A DNA stretch of 64,000 bases from Ananas comosus (GCF_001540865.1 NC_033622.1:15097237-15161236), one strand, 5' to 3'. Numbered from the stretch's first letter, positions 1 to 13,725 are shown. The notes: generated by a model not told the origin, from the letters alone. Program-made: numbers and translations.

Positions 1-40
<40 letters not shown>

Positions 41-912
41 GTAATCATTGATTATTATTATAGTAGTGATCCCTAATAAATCACAATTTAAGAAAGTGTT
101 TTTTTGCCCTATTTTCTGAAAGAGAGAGAGAGAGAGAGAGAAAAATATGTAGAAAATTATTTGTTTCGTTTATTTTTTAAAAAATAAATTTAATTAAAAA
201 TATAAAATAATTAAATTTGAAATTTAAGATTTCGGATACTGATCATCAAGTTTGTAATTAGGCAACTGCGTTAGATACGATCGATAATGATTTTATTGAT
301 TGCTAAAGTTGTAAATAATAATAGTTTTGTTTTGTGCTTTTTTTTTTTTGTAAAAGGAAAATCCATTGCTTTTAATATGATGATTTCTTATAAGTTCATT
401 TTACCTCGCATTTTGTTCAGTGAATTGCGTCATTAATTCTTCTCGTTGATTATATCAATTGTCTAATTAAAACCAAAATGGTAATAAAAGAAATACAAAA
501 TGATGTAAGTTGTCATTAATATTACTCTCTTTTTTTTTTTTGATTCGTTTTGCAACTCATTTTGAGTTGTAAATGATGATAATCACAGGTGATGATGATA
601 AAACATACGAGTGATTAATGCATGATGCTTTACGCATGGACCAATTGGGAGACGAGCTCTGTCCGAATGAGACAGCTCTTTAGACTAGTCAAAGATGTGT
701 ATTAGTCATTTAACTATCAAACAACTTTTAATGGCAACAGAATAAATACAAACATTTAAGCTAGATCACCACGAATCGTCTTTTGCGCAAGTGATAAAAA
801 ACTTGATTGTTAGTATTCAATATTTCAAATTCAAATCTTAATTAATCTATATTTTCAACTAAATTTATTTTTTTAACTTTGAAAAGAAACAAGGTAGATT
901 AAGATAATCACC
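1..912. repeat. Direct repeat copy A, (GA)n-headed
   Basis: A (GA)n tract at 1-38 is followed by about 870 bases that recur at 1909-2764 with only small indels and substitutions. Both copies carry a second short GA tract, the same T-rich runs and the same end point (a shared AAGATAATCACC). Copy A has a short extra stretch near 780-795 that copy B lacks. The last ~100 bases resemble the SINE family described elsewhere in the window. No coding potential is visible. Confidence 0.85.
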
Positions 913-1867
913 AGTTAACAACCCATGTAAAGAGGTGTAAATAGATTTTGTTCTTAATAGTTGATTTTCAACGTCTACTTAAGTTATTTGAATTTGAACA
1001 GTAAATTNAGAGCATATACATACGTTGCAATCCTAAAAGCATAGGTTAAGTGTTTAGGAATTTACAACACTAAATGTGTTAACGTAAACTCATTTGAAGT
1101 GGTAACTTCATTTGCATAGGAGTTTAACGAAAGCATAGGTTAGGTTTCAATCAAAGTAAAGTTATGAAGAATTAAGATTCACATTAAATAATAAAAATGT
1201 AACAATATTATCCATCAGAAAAATTGATCCAACGAACAGAATATATACAACAACCTATCCAACGATTTGATCGTCTCGTGCACAGGATTGCAATGGACAA
1301 GTAATCAAAAGTGACTAAAATTTGATCAACTGAGAATACTAGAATTACTTTTTTTTTTATGTTTGAACGTAGGCCCCTAAACCTCATAGTAGTTCATCCA
1401 TCATAAGAACCTATAATCAAAACATTTTTTTTTTCGAACAGCGAAAAATTAGATAGAAAAGAAGAATAACAATTTTGATAGCTCCATTATCTATCAAAAA
1501 AATTACTCCGAAGGATTAGGAAAAAGGAATAAACAATAACAGCTTAGACCTCAAAAAAGAGACCTACAATATGCAGGTAGAATTTTAAGTTTCAAAAGGC
1601 AAAATATTAACATGGAAATTTTTTTTTAAAATTCAGAGAGTTTTTTAAATCAAGAAATTTAAAAACATTTTTGACTGATTCTGTTTTTGTTGGCATCTGT
1701 GATGTCGTGTGTTCTGATCCGCCGCGCGGTGAGACCCACCAGAGAAATCGTTAGGTCGCTTTAGATTATGTCCCCTTTTTATCATTCCCACCACATGAGT
1801 TTGAGCCCAATCGTATCTAAAACCCATGTGCTCCCCCATTTTATAATTAACACACCAATGATAACTT

Positions 1868-1870
<3 letters not shown>
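913..1870. other. Spacer between the two direct repeats, contains an N
   Basis: About 960 bases of AT-rich sequence lie between the repeat copies, with one ambiguous base at 1007. Only short chance open frames occur, for example around 1645-1839 on the minus strand, which has no recognisable protein. I see no gene here. Confidence 0.6.
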
Positions 1871-1907
<37 letters not shown>

Positions 1908-2764
1908 GGTGTAATCATTGATTATTATTATAGTAGTGATCCCTAATAAATCACAATTTAAGAAAGTGTTTTTTTGCCCTATTTTCTCAAAGAGAGAGAG
2001 AGAGAAAAATACGTAGAAAATTATTCGTTTCGTTTATTTTTTAAAAATAAATTTAATTAAAAATATAAAATAATTAAATTTGAAATTTAAGATTTCGGAT
2101 ACTGATCATCAAGTTCGTAATTAGGCAACTGCGTTAGATACGATCGATAATGATTTTATTGATTGCTAAAGTTGTAAATAATAATAGTTTTGTTTTGTGC
2201 TTTTTTTTTTTTTGTAAAAGGAAAATCCATTGCTTTTAATATGATGATTTCTTATAAGTTCATTTTAGCTCGCATTTTGTTCAGTGAATTGCGTCATTAA
2301 TTCTTCTCGTTGATTATATCAATTGTCTAATTAAACCCAAAATGGTAATAAAAGAAATACAAAATGTTGTAAGTGGGCATTAATATTATTCTCTTCTTTT
2401 TTTTTTTTGATTCGTTTTGCAACTCATTTGAGTTGTAAATGATGATAATCACAGGTGATGATGATAAAACATACGAGTGATTAATGCATGATGCTTTACG
2501 CATGGACCAATTGGGAGACGAGCTCTGTCCGAATGAGACAGCTCTTTATACTAGTCAAAGATGTGTATTAGTCATTTAACTATCAAACAACTTTTAATGG
2601 CAACGGAATAAATACAAACATTTAAGCTAGATCACCATGAATCGATAAAAAATTTGATTGTTAGTATTCAAAAATTTCAAATTCAAATCTTAATTAATTC
2701 ATATTTTCAACTAAATTTATTTTTTTAACTTTGAAAAGAAACAAGCTAGATTAAGATAATCACC
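1871..2764. repeat. Direct repeat copy B, (GA)n-headed
   Basis: This is the second copy of the sequence at 1-912, headed by (GA)n at 1871-1904. The flanks after the two copies differ completely (913 onward versus 2765 onward), so the repeat edge is sharp. The spacer has no retrotransposon coding region, so a long terminal repeat interpretation is not supported. Confidence 0.85.
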
Positions 2765-4850
2765 TCAATATATATTTTTAAAAATAGTAAACGCTTTAAT
2801 TAGATTATGGTAGAAATGACCTTTCTCCTACTTTTTCTAAGTGTATGAAAATTATTTTCGGGTTTTTTTTCTCCTGTTTCCCAGCAACAAACGCAATGTG
2901 GTACCGTTGGAAATTAAAATTATGCAACAAAATTTAAACAATTCCATAGCAAAGGAAGTGATATCTATGGACTATGGGATTCGAATCGCCACCTAAAACA
3001 AACATTAAAAAAAGTAGAAGATCTTATTGTTTATATTTTTATACTTGTAGCCTCCAAGCCTACGAAGCTGGCACCGTTGAATCGAAGCAGTGGACCTTTT
3101 TTATAGTCCTTGTTTAATTGATTTAATTACAGATTTTAAGTCCAGCTAGGTATTTAACAAACATCAAATTTTAAAACTTTTGTTGAGAATAATAATATAA
3201 AATCGAAAAAGAAATTATAATTAAAGCTTGTAGGAACACTTTATTTAAATAATAAAATGCTTGGTAATTGCGACAATTTTAATTAAAATACATTTTGTTG
3301 AATATTTTTTTTCAAACAATTTATTTAAATAATACATTGATGCCATTGTTTCTATACAATTAAGACATGGTAGGTTATAATAATAGAGAAGTACACTTGA
3401 TTTTTTAAATTATACTCGATTTTCTAAGTTTCTCAAGTACCTTCGCAAATGCCGTGCAAATTTGCCGAAACTGCATGCCTCTATGTGGGTGGCATATCCT
3501 TTTCTAAGTTCATAGTTTATGCACGATTTATGCAAGTGAAATGCTGTTTTCAAAGTTCATAGTTAAATATGAAGCCAAAATTCCTTTGCAAAGTACATAT
3601 TGCGATGAACTGCCTATTTTATAATGAGGATGATGTTTTAATATAAATCATTAATTATCACGTAATTAAGAAAGAAGAGTGTTACCTAATAGAAGTGGAT
3701 ATTTTAGACCAATCAACTATATGATTATGATTTTCGCAAATATATATAAAAGAAGGCAAGCAAAGTGATTAAGCTATTACTGTGAGGCAACAGCTTTGCT
3801 CAAGATAGAAATATGTCACCTTGTTACGTAGACGGTGCAACAACATTTTGGGATTCCTATAATTTATCTTAAAAAAGTTATTAGGGATGTTTAGGTGGGG
3901 GAGTGCACTATTTGCGTAATACAAGCCAAATTATCGGATTGAGCTGATGCATTTTGGTTAATAGACTTATATTTGTTTAATTAAAAGGTGATAAAAGGAA
4001 CTGCAAAACCAAATAAATTGGTGTTTATTTTGTATGTTTAGGAATATGAATAAAGAATTTAACAGGCCGCGAGTTTATGAAGGGCCTAAAGTTAGGTTGT
4101 ATGAAGTTTACATGATGTTTCAACAAACTTCATAAAATCAAGGAACTAAGCTTCATAAAATGAGGGATCTGAACTTCATGATGGAGCTTGTTTGAAACAT
4201 TGTGGCCATTAAAATCAAGGATCTAACAGAGTGACTCGATGGAGACGCGGCAACGAATGGTGGTACAATGTAGGATCTATCCAAATTGTACATCTCATTT
4301 TGTTATTCTCCTACTACACTCATAAGATATAACTAAACCAAGAGTAAGGACTAAATTAATTATAAAACTTTATCTAAAGTGAGATGCAGGACTGAACTAG
4401 GCGCCTTGACTAAGGATGCAAATGGATTCAGGTTGATGGAGCTCCTCTCCCTGTCAACAATGAATGGAGTGGAAAGTGAAGACTAAAAATAAGAAAAAAA
4501 AATCACCCCTATTTGCTAAGGAAATGGAGTGGGAGGTGGAAATTCTTCCTTCCCTTAATTCGGATCAAACTACTATAAGTTAGTTAGAAATCCGCTCTCA
4601 TCTTGACATATATACTTCGAATGGAATGATGAGTAGAGATAAAATAAATAAATAAATAAATCCGCTCCGAATCCACCCGGACCTGTGATGAAAATGGGAA
4701 GGAAATGGGGGACTCTTCTTTCCCTGACAATGCGTGTGCCTTTCACCTAAGAGACCGTTAAAAAAGCAAAAAGAAGAGGGCTTGTGCCCAATACCATTCT
4801 CTAACGGGCCTAGTGTAAAGCGAAGTATTTAAGCCCGATAGGTTTACTCA
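2765..4850. other. AT-rich intergenic DNA
   Basis: No coding region, RNA gene or clear transposon ends were found. The stretch has scattered low-complexity runs, including a short AAAT tandem near 4641-4661. Around 4085-4200 a phrase about aligning to 'cttcat' words recurs several times, suggesting degenerate local repetition. Confidence 0.5.
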
Positions 4851-4954
4851 TTGAAAAGGGCTGGATCGGGCCGCTTATTGGACTGGGTTGTCTTAAATCG
4901 CTGGTTCGAGGCCCGAACCCGATACGCAAACCGCTATTCAACCTTTCTCCTCTG

Positions 4955-4968
4955 TATATATATAAATA
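4955..4968 (+). promoter_or_regulatory. Strong TATA box without a recognised gene
   Basis: A TATATATATAAATA run is followed about 30-40 bases later by a GC-richer segment with the look of a transcribed leader (4990-5160, ending in a long CT tract). It is a convincing core promoter shape, but no known protein follows. It is about 1.4 kb upstream of the AUG5 start. Confidence 0.4.
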
Positions 4969-5337
4969 AAGAAGCAGCGTGCGAACGTGTTCGAAATTCG
5001 CAACAACACCGCAAGCGGGAAGGGGAGGGAATTAACGGAGAGAGATCGCGATCGAGAGATAGAAGGGGGGCGAAGCGAAACCCATTAATGGAGGAGCCCC
5101 CTTTTCCTCTCTCTCTCTCTCTCCCCCTCTCTCCCTCCCGAGTGTTCTTTGAGGTTGATCCTTATTTCTTTCTATCGATTTGATCAGTGGAGGAGGGTTT
5201 TGGGTGCGATGATAATCGGTTCCATCCAAGATCACGAGGTTCGATTCCTCCTCTTATTTAACGATCAACCTCTCTCGAGTCTCGACACGATCCTTGATTC
5301 AATTTGCACAATTATTGTTTCTTAATTGAGGCGAGGA

Positions 5338-5400
5338 TGTGTCGTAGATCGAGGATCGGATCTAGCGTTCTTCGAAAAACCATGAGCGGGGTTCAGCGGT
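5338..5400 (+). other. Possible orphan first exon
   Basis: A short open frame starting at the ATG at 5338 encodes a basic peptide (begins MCRRSRIGSS, ends MSGVQR) and runs into a good splice donor (GTATGTG) at 5400-5401. Together with the TATA box at 4955 and the CT-rich leader this looks like the 5' end of a transcript. I could not find a matching acceptor or a recognisable second exon before AUG5. It may be a gene relic, a non-coding transcript or chance. Confidence 0.2.
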
Positions 5401-6259
5401 ATGTGCTTCTCTCGACTTCATGTTCTCGCCTTTTGCTCTCTTGTTTTCGTTCCTTTCTACATATATATATATATATGCCCTGTTAGCATTTGATATATGC
5501 TACTGTGATGGGGCTTTGGTATAGGGGCCTAAAAATTCGGATCTAATTTTCGCGGCCTTGTTCGAGCTCGAGCATGGCCACTAGCCGGATACAGCTTCTG
5601 ATTTAGCAAGAATGGATCTCCTTAACAAACAAGAATTTCCTTTCTTCATTACCCTTTTGGTTGCATTTTTCTTTTTAAAACTGGTTTGCGGAGGATTTAA
5701 TTATCATTCTTTTTCTATGCATTATTAAATTTAATACTCTCCTTTAAAAAAGCAAAAAAGAAAATTACTGTAAAAGAGGTACGTGTGTTTTGTTTGCTAC
5801 AGTTACCGGACCGTTACGCTTGGCCGGCATCTCTGTAACATTTCGAATCTTCGATCCCCACTCAACCCTCCATCAGGAATCGGCCGCCCAGAGAAATAGG
5901 TGCTTGCACCCGGTTCACCAGATTACTTTAATTATTATAGTTATTTAATATGCAAAGGTAATATATATAGACATAGCCTATTTTTCATAAGCTTTGAAAA
6001 TATATTATTTTGACAGTTATTTTCACGTATTATTTAATTTGCTAAAAGGTTGTTTATAATTTTTAGTTTTTTTTTTTTTGAAATATTATATAACTCATGG
6101 AAATATATTAGATATTAGCTTTAAATATTTATAGTTGGATTTTGGAATTCCGGTGCATGAACACAAGGTGCAGTAAGTAATTTGCGTGAACAGATAAAAA
6201 AAGCAAGAGTGCAGTGAGACCCAGCGGAGTTCAAAAAGCTAAACCAACTCCCACCGACC

Positions 6260-6267
6260 TAGGGTTT
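6260..6267 (+). promoter_or_regulatory. Telo-box upstream of AUG5
   Basis: TAGGGTTT (complement AAACCCTA) lies 87 bases before the AUG5 start codon in a CT-rich leader. In plants this motif is common in promoters and leaders of genes expressed in cycling cells, which suits a mitotic microtubule factor. The motif is seen directly; the regulatory role is inference. Confidence 0.5.
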
Positions 6268-6353
6268 TTCCCGCTCACCTCCTCAGTTTCCCTTCGCTCT
6301 CTCTCCGATCTGCGGCGACCTGAGATCCGACGCTCCCCCTCCCCGCCGCGACG

Positions 6354-9300
6354 ATGCAGAGCTCTGGCGCCGCCTCCTCCGCTCCGCCGCGCCCGGAGGC
6401 GATCGTGGAGTGGCTCCAAAAGGAGATGGGGTACCCCTCGCCGGCCCCCTCCGCCGATCAGCTCCGCAAGATCTGCCGCGGTAACATGGTGCCCGTGTGG
6501 AGCTTCCTCCTCCAGCGCGTGCGCTCGGAGCGCACGGTGGCTACGGCGCGGCGCAACATCCTCGTGCACGGCGCGGCGGGGGAGTCGGCGGCGGCGGCGG
6601 CGGCGCGGCGGAGGAGAGGAGGGGGGATCGTCGGCGACGAGGAGGCGCGGGAGGCGGCGGCGAGGGAGAGGGATCTGGCGGAGGAGGAGGCGGAGCGGCT
6701 GCGGAGCGTGGTGAGGAGGCAGCGGAAGGAGCTGCGGGCGCGGATGGCGGAGGCCGCGAGGGAGGAGTCCGAGCGGAAGCGGATGCTCGACGAGAGGTCC
6801 AACGCCAGGTAGATCATGAGAATTGTTCTTCTTCTTCTTCTTCTCCTTCAAAATTCTGAAATCGGACTACCGGAATGCGCAATATCTCATATTATTATGG
6901 AGTTTTTTTTCTTTTGTATTGGTTATTACCAGATGTGGGGACGGAGGAATTGATGGTTTCATGTTCTTTCTAGCGGAACTTAACTGTGAGTTCATTTATT
7001 AGATTGACAATGAGATTTGCGGGTTCATGGGATTCTTAATATCCGAGTTATTATGACGTTTGAAATTGATGACCAAAAAAAAATAAAAATCAAGAACTTC
7101 ATAAAATGTACTTCTAATATAATGTATTTGTGTAGTATGTGGAGAAGTAGAACTAATTTTAGTCCTTTATACCTTGTATTATATGATGTTCATATTGTTC
7201 ATTACTTGTTCTTTCACCAAATTAGGCACAAACAGGTAATGCTGGAGGCATATGACCAGCAATGTGATGAGGCAGCTAAAATATTTGCCGAATACCAAAG
7301 GCGTCTTCATCAGTATGTGAATCAAGCCAGGGATATTCGCAGGTTGAATACGAGTGGTGCTGATGCAGCTGAGGATCTCCAAGTACATATCGAGAAGGAA
7401 GCAGTTTACTCCACCGTCAAGGGCAACAGGCTGTTAGATGATGTAGTTCTTATAGAGACCTCGCAGGAAAGAAATATACGGAAGGCATGTGAAACTCTTG
7501 CTGGTTGTATGATTGAAGTTATCCATAGTACTTTCCCAGCATACGAAGGGAGTGGTATCAATGTGAATTCCCAGTTAGATGCTGTGAAGTTGGGTATTGA
7601 TTTGGAAGGTGAAATACCTGAAGATGTTAAAGCAGTAGCAACAGATGCACTGAACAACCCTTTGCTGCTGCTTCAGTCGATTACTATGTACACATCGCGT
7701 GTTAAGACACTTATTCATAAAGAAACAGAGAAGATTGACATCAGAGCTGATGCAGAACTCCTAAGGTATCACTGGAGGATATTTCTTTTTCATTATTGCC
7801 TTTTCCTTTTTAATTTACGTTCTTTGTAGAGGCATCTTGGTGAATGTTGATTATAACTCAGTCAATATGTGTTTTCTAAAACTATTTTAGGCATGACAGC
7901 GTGATTGTATGTAATGATCTGCTTTACATGTAGTTATATTCCACAAGCTTGTTCGGGATTCCTAAGGGGGATTTGCTTGACTATTAGAAAAACTCCTGAT
8001 TTTGCATGCTATGATGATTTTTCTATGTTTATAGCGGTGAAATGTTGAGTCTGGTGGAATACGCATGTCTCTTTCTTACACCTCCGGTCAAATAGCATAA
8101 AGAATGCAATCTGGTGCTCGCCATGTGAGGTTATGACTTCTCTTACTTACCTGTTATTCGATAGTAAATTTAGGTTAAGAAGTTTGTAGTGTTGTGAAGT
8201 TAATGTCTTATACGAGGTAAGTTCCTTGTCTGATTTTGTGGTTTTTGCTGTTTGCCCTTGCTATTCTTACTGTTTATGTGGTTTACTGCTTACATGGCAT
8301 ATAAACATCTTATTATGTAACATTGCTTGTTTAGTTTAATTAATAGTTGCTATTTGACTGATTGTTGTCTGCTGAGTAGCCGTAATCACCTTTTTCTTGT
8401 AGATTCAAGTATGAAAATGATACAGTAATTGATGCTGCATCTCCTGATGGAAGCTCGCCCTTACCATATCAGATATATGGTAACAGGAAGTCTGGATCAG
8501 AGTTGTCAACTAAGGGAACTTATAATCAGCTTCTTGAAAGACAAGTAATCTCTCTATTTTACCCTTGTGTGTCAAACCTTGGCTTCAATCATCTCTATCT
8601 CTGAATCAGCATGTAATGGGTATTATGTTGTTTGGAAAAGCTGTCATATTATAGTTATACTTGGTCCTGCAATGCAGCTTTTACATCTTCAGTGCTCTCA
8701 TTTTTCACCACTTCCCTCTAGTTTTACTGCAATCCGTCTCAATTTCAAGTGTTCCCCCCCAATATCATCATAAGGATTAAGATGAAAATCAGTACCATGG
8801 AAGTTGATTGGCTTTTAGCTCTTGGAATCACTAAAGAATTTTCTTGGAAAAGCTACAAAGAGTCCTTCCACCTGGATTTCTTATCTGTTCTTCTTTGAAT
8901 CTAGTTTGGGAAGTTCGGTAATATGGATTTCAAGAGTTAGGAGCTGTACACTTTGTTATAATACGTTTTAGAATGTAATGCATTATGTAGATTAGTCCTC
9001 ACAGTTTCATAGAAAAATATCAAATTTCCCTGACAGTTTAAATATTAATATGTTAGAGCTTTGTGAATCATGCTATCTTTATTTCGTTTTCTTAATATTT
9101 TTCCCTTTTGAGTGACTTCAATCTTGTACTTCTTTTCGCTGAGTGCTTATAAGAATCTCTCATGTTCTTAGCTGGCATATATGAAACTTTTGCTTATATG
9201 TCAAATCCTTATAGACTACAGGGAAAAAGAAAATCTTTAATGATTACTTGACCATTTTGATAGGACTCAAATAGCCATTATCGTGTTTTCTGCTGATAGG

Positions 9301-12300
9301 TATGCATTTGAAAGGTTCCTTGTGAATGTTTTCTTCATATAAAAGCAAGTGATGCTGGAATGAACATCATATTTCTGCTTCTTTACAGAAAGCACATGTG
9401 CAACAATTTGTAGCCACGGAAGACGCATTGAACAAGGCTGCTGAAGCTAAAGCCTTATGCCAAAAGCTTTTGAAACGCTTACATGGAGGCAGCGACTTGG
9501 TTACATCTCAGAAGCTGCCTGCTGGGAATGCTTCACATAACTTGGGTAACAACAGGCATCTGGAGGTACTCATTAAAATAGTTTTAAGGCAGCAAAAATA
9601 TTTAATTATCTTACTATTGGACTTTATTTCATCTTATTTTGTTCTTTTTCTGGTAGATTAGTATTATATGTTTCTTTTTCATTTTGGAATGAAACATAAT
9701 TGGTGCCTATCATACATAACTCTCACCACATATATTTAAGTCAATATTTTTTTTTAATGTTCATAGCATTTTAACACTATAAAGCTGTGATCTTTTTCCT
9801 TAGTTACATTGAATCTTAAAACACTTTTTCCTTAGTTACGTTGAATCTTGAAACACTTTTTCCTTAGTTACGTTGAATCTTAAAACACTGAGCTACACAA
9901 CTCTGCCAGTATACCAAGTTGCATGTCAGTGCATTAGTCTTGCATGCGTCTTTCAGAGGCTATTGATGCCTGTGTAGTAGTGATATAATATGTTTACATA
10001 TAACTATCTCTCAAAAAAAAAAAAGTTTACATATAACTAGTTAATTCTCCCATGTGATATTGATAATCGCCTCCTTCTGTGCGTGATGATTTTCTGTATG
10101 CAGCTAGATGTTTGGTCCAAGGAAAGAGAGGTTGCTGGATTGAGGGCGAGCTTGACTACATTAACATCTGAGGTGCAACGCTTGAATAAGCTGTGCGCTG
10201 AGTGGAAAGAAGCAGAAGATTCCTTGAAGAAGAAGTGGAAGAAAATAGAAGAATTTGATGCTCGTAGATCAGAACTTGAATGCATTTACAGTGCCCTTCT
10301 TCGGTCCAACATGGTTAGTTTGACTGTATTTCTTTACTTTGGGCCGGAAGTAGTAAAATGTGGAGCAGTTAATTGAATATTAGAACTCCACTAACCTGCT
10401 ATCAGAAGCCAGAGCAAAAGCCAAATGGAAGAAATGGCATATGCATTTACACTGCACATAAACATAGAAATGTTGTTTTTCTGTGGTAGCCTCATGATAT
10501 CGTACTGTTGGGCTCGTCAACCGTGAGTTGCCTTTTGTGCCATTTACACTTTTGTTACAAATGATTTGTCTTCTTTGGAATTTGTATGAAAAGTTGCCCC
10601 AGTTTTCAGCAAATGAGCAGTCTTATTTATTATCGCTTATCTCATGTCATCCAAGGGATTCTACAATGATGTCTCAACTCTGTAGGACGCATCAGCATTT
10701 TGGGACCAGCAACCATTAGCTGCCAGAGAATATGCATCAAGGACTATAATTCCAGCATGCACTTCCGTGGTGGAGATGTCAACTAATGCAAAGGATCTCA
10801 TTGAGAAGGAACTATCTGCCTTCGACCAAAGTTTGGATAATAGCCTATACATGTTGCCGGCAACTCCACAGGTCAGTAACTATAATAAGTAGTCGTATAG
10901 CTTTGTAATGCTGATTGAAAGGCTTTTTTTTTTGTTTTATCTGATTATAATATTAAAAAGATTATGGACTCCTTTAAAAGCTTTATTAAAGGAATATCTG
11001 GAGTTCGGTTCCTTCTCTTTCATCTAGGCTATTCTGATGTCTTGAGAAATTTTCAACAAAGATATTGTCCTTGTTTTTCTTTGATATTAAATGTAACTAG
11101 GATTAGAAGATTAAAGCTGCCACCTAAGATATTTTTCTTGAAATTCTCTGTTTTTTCCTCTTGCCTTTTGGTTGATCATAGTGTATTGTACTTGCAGAAT
11201 ATATTTACTGCCACGGTTGAGGTATCTTCTACAAATGTAAAATAATTCTTTGTGCTTTCATCTAACAGGCACTTTTGGAGGCTGTGGGTGCTAATGGTGC
11301 TACGGGAGCTGAAGCGCTTGCATCTGCCGAAAAGAATGCTGCTATGTTAACAGCAAGAGCTGGTGCAAGAGATCCATCTGCAATTCCATCTATTTGTCGT
11401 ATTTCTGCTGCTCTCCAGTGTAATCCTGGTTAGTTTGATTATGCTTTTGCGTACTGATTTTTGGTTTTACTTATGCCTGCTTTCATAAGTCTTACAGAAT
11501 AAAAATCCATTCAGCATGACTACTCAAAATTAAATGTAAGATTCCAAAGCCATTCATATTCCTAACCCCTCTTTCCTCAGATACAAACTTCTGGACTATG
11601 AAAGAAGCCCCTTATGAAAAACTTCCAAACCTCATATTGACAAAGGTGTAACTTTGTGGTGATTTACAATAAGAAGAGCGAGAAAGGCGATGCTCAGGGT
11701 AAACAATAACAAAACAGTACAACTAACCTTATCATATGTTACATGGATTTTTTCTACTTTTCTTTTGAATAACAACAATGTAATGTATTTACTATCATGG
11801 AATGCTTTTTTTATCTCGACAGTTCGATCTTGAATGCTATGACACCTGCACATGTTTTGTCAATGCATTTTGGTCGGTATTATGCTATCTACTTAACTGC
11901 TTCAGTATTGTTCTTTTTTCTGGCATTCTTACTTTATGGAAGATTTAGGACAAATAACTTTGTTCCCGTGTAGTTTCTTTGACTCTTTAATATTCTAAGT
12001 TTTTTAGTAGTGAAATTATTGGAAATATCTTCATGAATATGTTTTTTCAGATTCAATTTATGTAATAACTGTAGGTACAGAAGGCTCTGATGCTGGGCTG
12101 GCATCAATTCTAGAATCCCTAGAGTTCTGTCTAAAGCCTCGTGGTTCTGAGGCTAGCATATTAGAGGATTTGTCCAAAGCAATAAATCTTGTTCATATAA
12201 GGCGGAACCTTGTTGAAAATGATCGTGTATTGTTGAACCATGCACGCCGTGTGCAACAAGAATATGAGAGGTAAATTGGTGTCTTGCTATTTCGTCCCTT

Positions 12301-13159
12301 TAGGTGGACAATGAACATTATATTCACCCAGCATGAGGGTATTTGATATGAACCCTAAAGCTTTTGAAGGCACTGATTTTGGATATGTATAACCTCTTTA
12401 ACAGTTAAGTCTGACTTGTTTTCTAGCAGACTGCATGGTCTTATGAAACAGTTTGGATCTTGGTGATGATTTTGATAATAATGAAGTTTTTCTTCATTAA
12501 CCCCCTTCTTTTTTTTTTTTGCTGTTTACAGGATTGCCAATTATTGTCTGAAGTTGGCTGGTGAACAAGAGAAAGTTGTTACTGAGAGATGGTTGCCGGA
12601 GCTCAGCAATGCTGTTCAAGATGCTGAAAGATGCTTGGAGGATTGCCAACGAGTCAGGGGCTTGGTATGTGGCTACTGTCTCAAACCAATTATTTGTTCT
12701 TATGTGCTTAATAATTGCTTAATGCCCTTCTCTTTCTCTCTCTTTCTTCTTTTGCTGTTTGATGGCGAATTTTGCTTCACTTTGGTTATGTCTCTAGCTG
12801 ACCTTTAGTCAGCCGAGCCAAAATTTGATTTTGAAGAATTCGAAAATTGAAACAAACTTCTTTTGTGAATTGATTAGAAATAAATGAAATTTCATTAGGT
12901 CTGGTTTGGATTAACCATTTGGGCTTGGGCTTTCCATCTTAGGTAATTTTTAGTAGATGGCAATCCATTTCCTCGGAATGGATTTGTGATAATTAGTTCG
13001 TATTTTGACAAAAGGAACGCCACGTAGGTCGATGAGTGGTGGGAGCAGCCAGCGGCAACAGCTGTGGACTGGGTGACCGTAGATGGGCAAAGTGTTGGCG
13101 CGTGGCTCAACCTTGTGAAGCAGCTTCAGATGGCTTTCTATGATCAGAAACTCTTATAA
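6354..13159 (+). CDS. AUG5: AUGMIN subunit 5 (HAUS5-type)
   Basis: Ten exons: 6354-6808, 7226-7765, 8403-8544, 9389-9565, 10104-10313, 10686-10871, 11269-11428, 12075-12270, 12532-12664 and 13028-13159. All are bounded by GT/AG and keep one frame, giving 776 residues (Arabidopsis AUG5 is about 800). Known role: AUG5 is part of the eight-subunit augmin complex, which recruits gamma-tubulin to existing microtubules for branching nucleation in spindle, phragmoplast and cortical arrays. Recognition rests on the N-terminus ([13 protein letters not shown], then [13 protein letters not shown]) and the C-terminal tail ([20 protein letters not shown]). Residues ~95-150 and the exon 5 product are rich in Arg/Glu/Lys with heptad-like spacing, consistent with coiled coil. 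Exon 1 is very GC-rich, with an Ala/Arg low-complexity patch; later exons are not. The start is the first ATG after a CT-rich leader with a telo-box. The gene appears intact. Confidence 0.93.
9792..9888. repeat. Three tandem copies of a 32-bp unit in AUG5 intron 4
   Basis: Units begin at 9792, 9824 and 9856, each reading CTTTTTCCTTAGTTAC followed by a TTGAATCTT phrase, with one or two differences. They lie wholly within the intron and are about 215 bases from the next exon. Confidence 0.85.
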
Positions 13160-13725
13160 TTACTCGCCAGCCCTCTTTTCTATCTCTCCGTCCAGCCCAA
13201 TCTGCAGAAGCTGGTGAGTTTCATGGCCGTTGTTCCACCATTTCAATTTGAGCTGTGTATTTAATTCTTATGTATAGATAGTAAAGGGAATTGGATCTTC
13301 CTGTAACATGCCCTTTCGTGCCTTTTTTTGTTGCTATTTTCCCATTACTTGTATGTTTGTTACCTTACGTTCTTTTAGCCCCTTTCTCACTCCGGTTTTA
13401 TCTGATTCCCTCTTTTTTCTCATGGAGTTTTTTGACTCAAAAGTAAAGGCTTGGATGAATTTGACCTATGTACCATTATTTAAAATCTTGTTAGTCTACA
13501 TCTCTTAATAAATCCCCTGAATCCACAATTCTTGCAGCTGTTGCGGGGAGTGGCCCCTCTCCCAAAAGATTAATTTATATTTGCTTATTCTAATGATTTG
13601 GTCACTAATTAAGCATGGGCCTTCAAAATCAACGGTCACAGGTTTCCTGCACGCTCCCTAAAGCCGGGCTTGACCTTGTCTAAATGGAATTTAGTCCAAT
13701 TGTTGGAAATTTGTACTTAAAATTA

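Noticed and set aside
5230..5260. A tRNA-like B box (GGTTCGATTCC) at 5237-5248
   Set aside because: The T-stem pairs only partly, no acceptor stem can be drawn around it, and no D-arm/A box lies at the right distance upstream.
6231..6851. Long open frames antisense to and overlapping AUG5 exon 1
   Set aside because: They are Arg/Pro-rich products of GC-rich coding sequence read in the wrong frame and match no family; AUG5 is unambiguous here.
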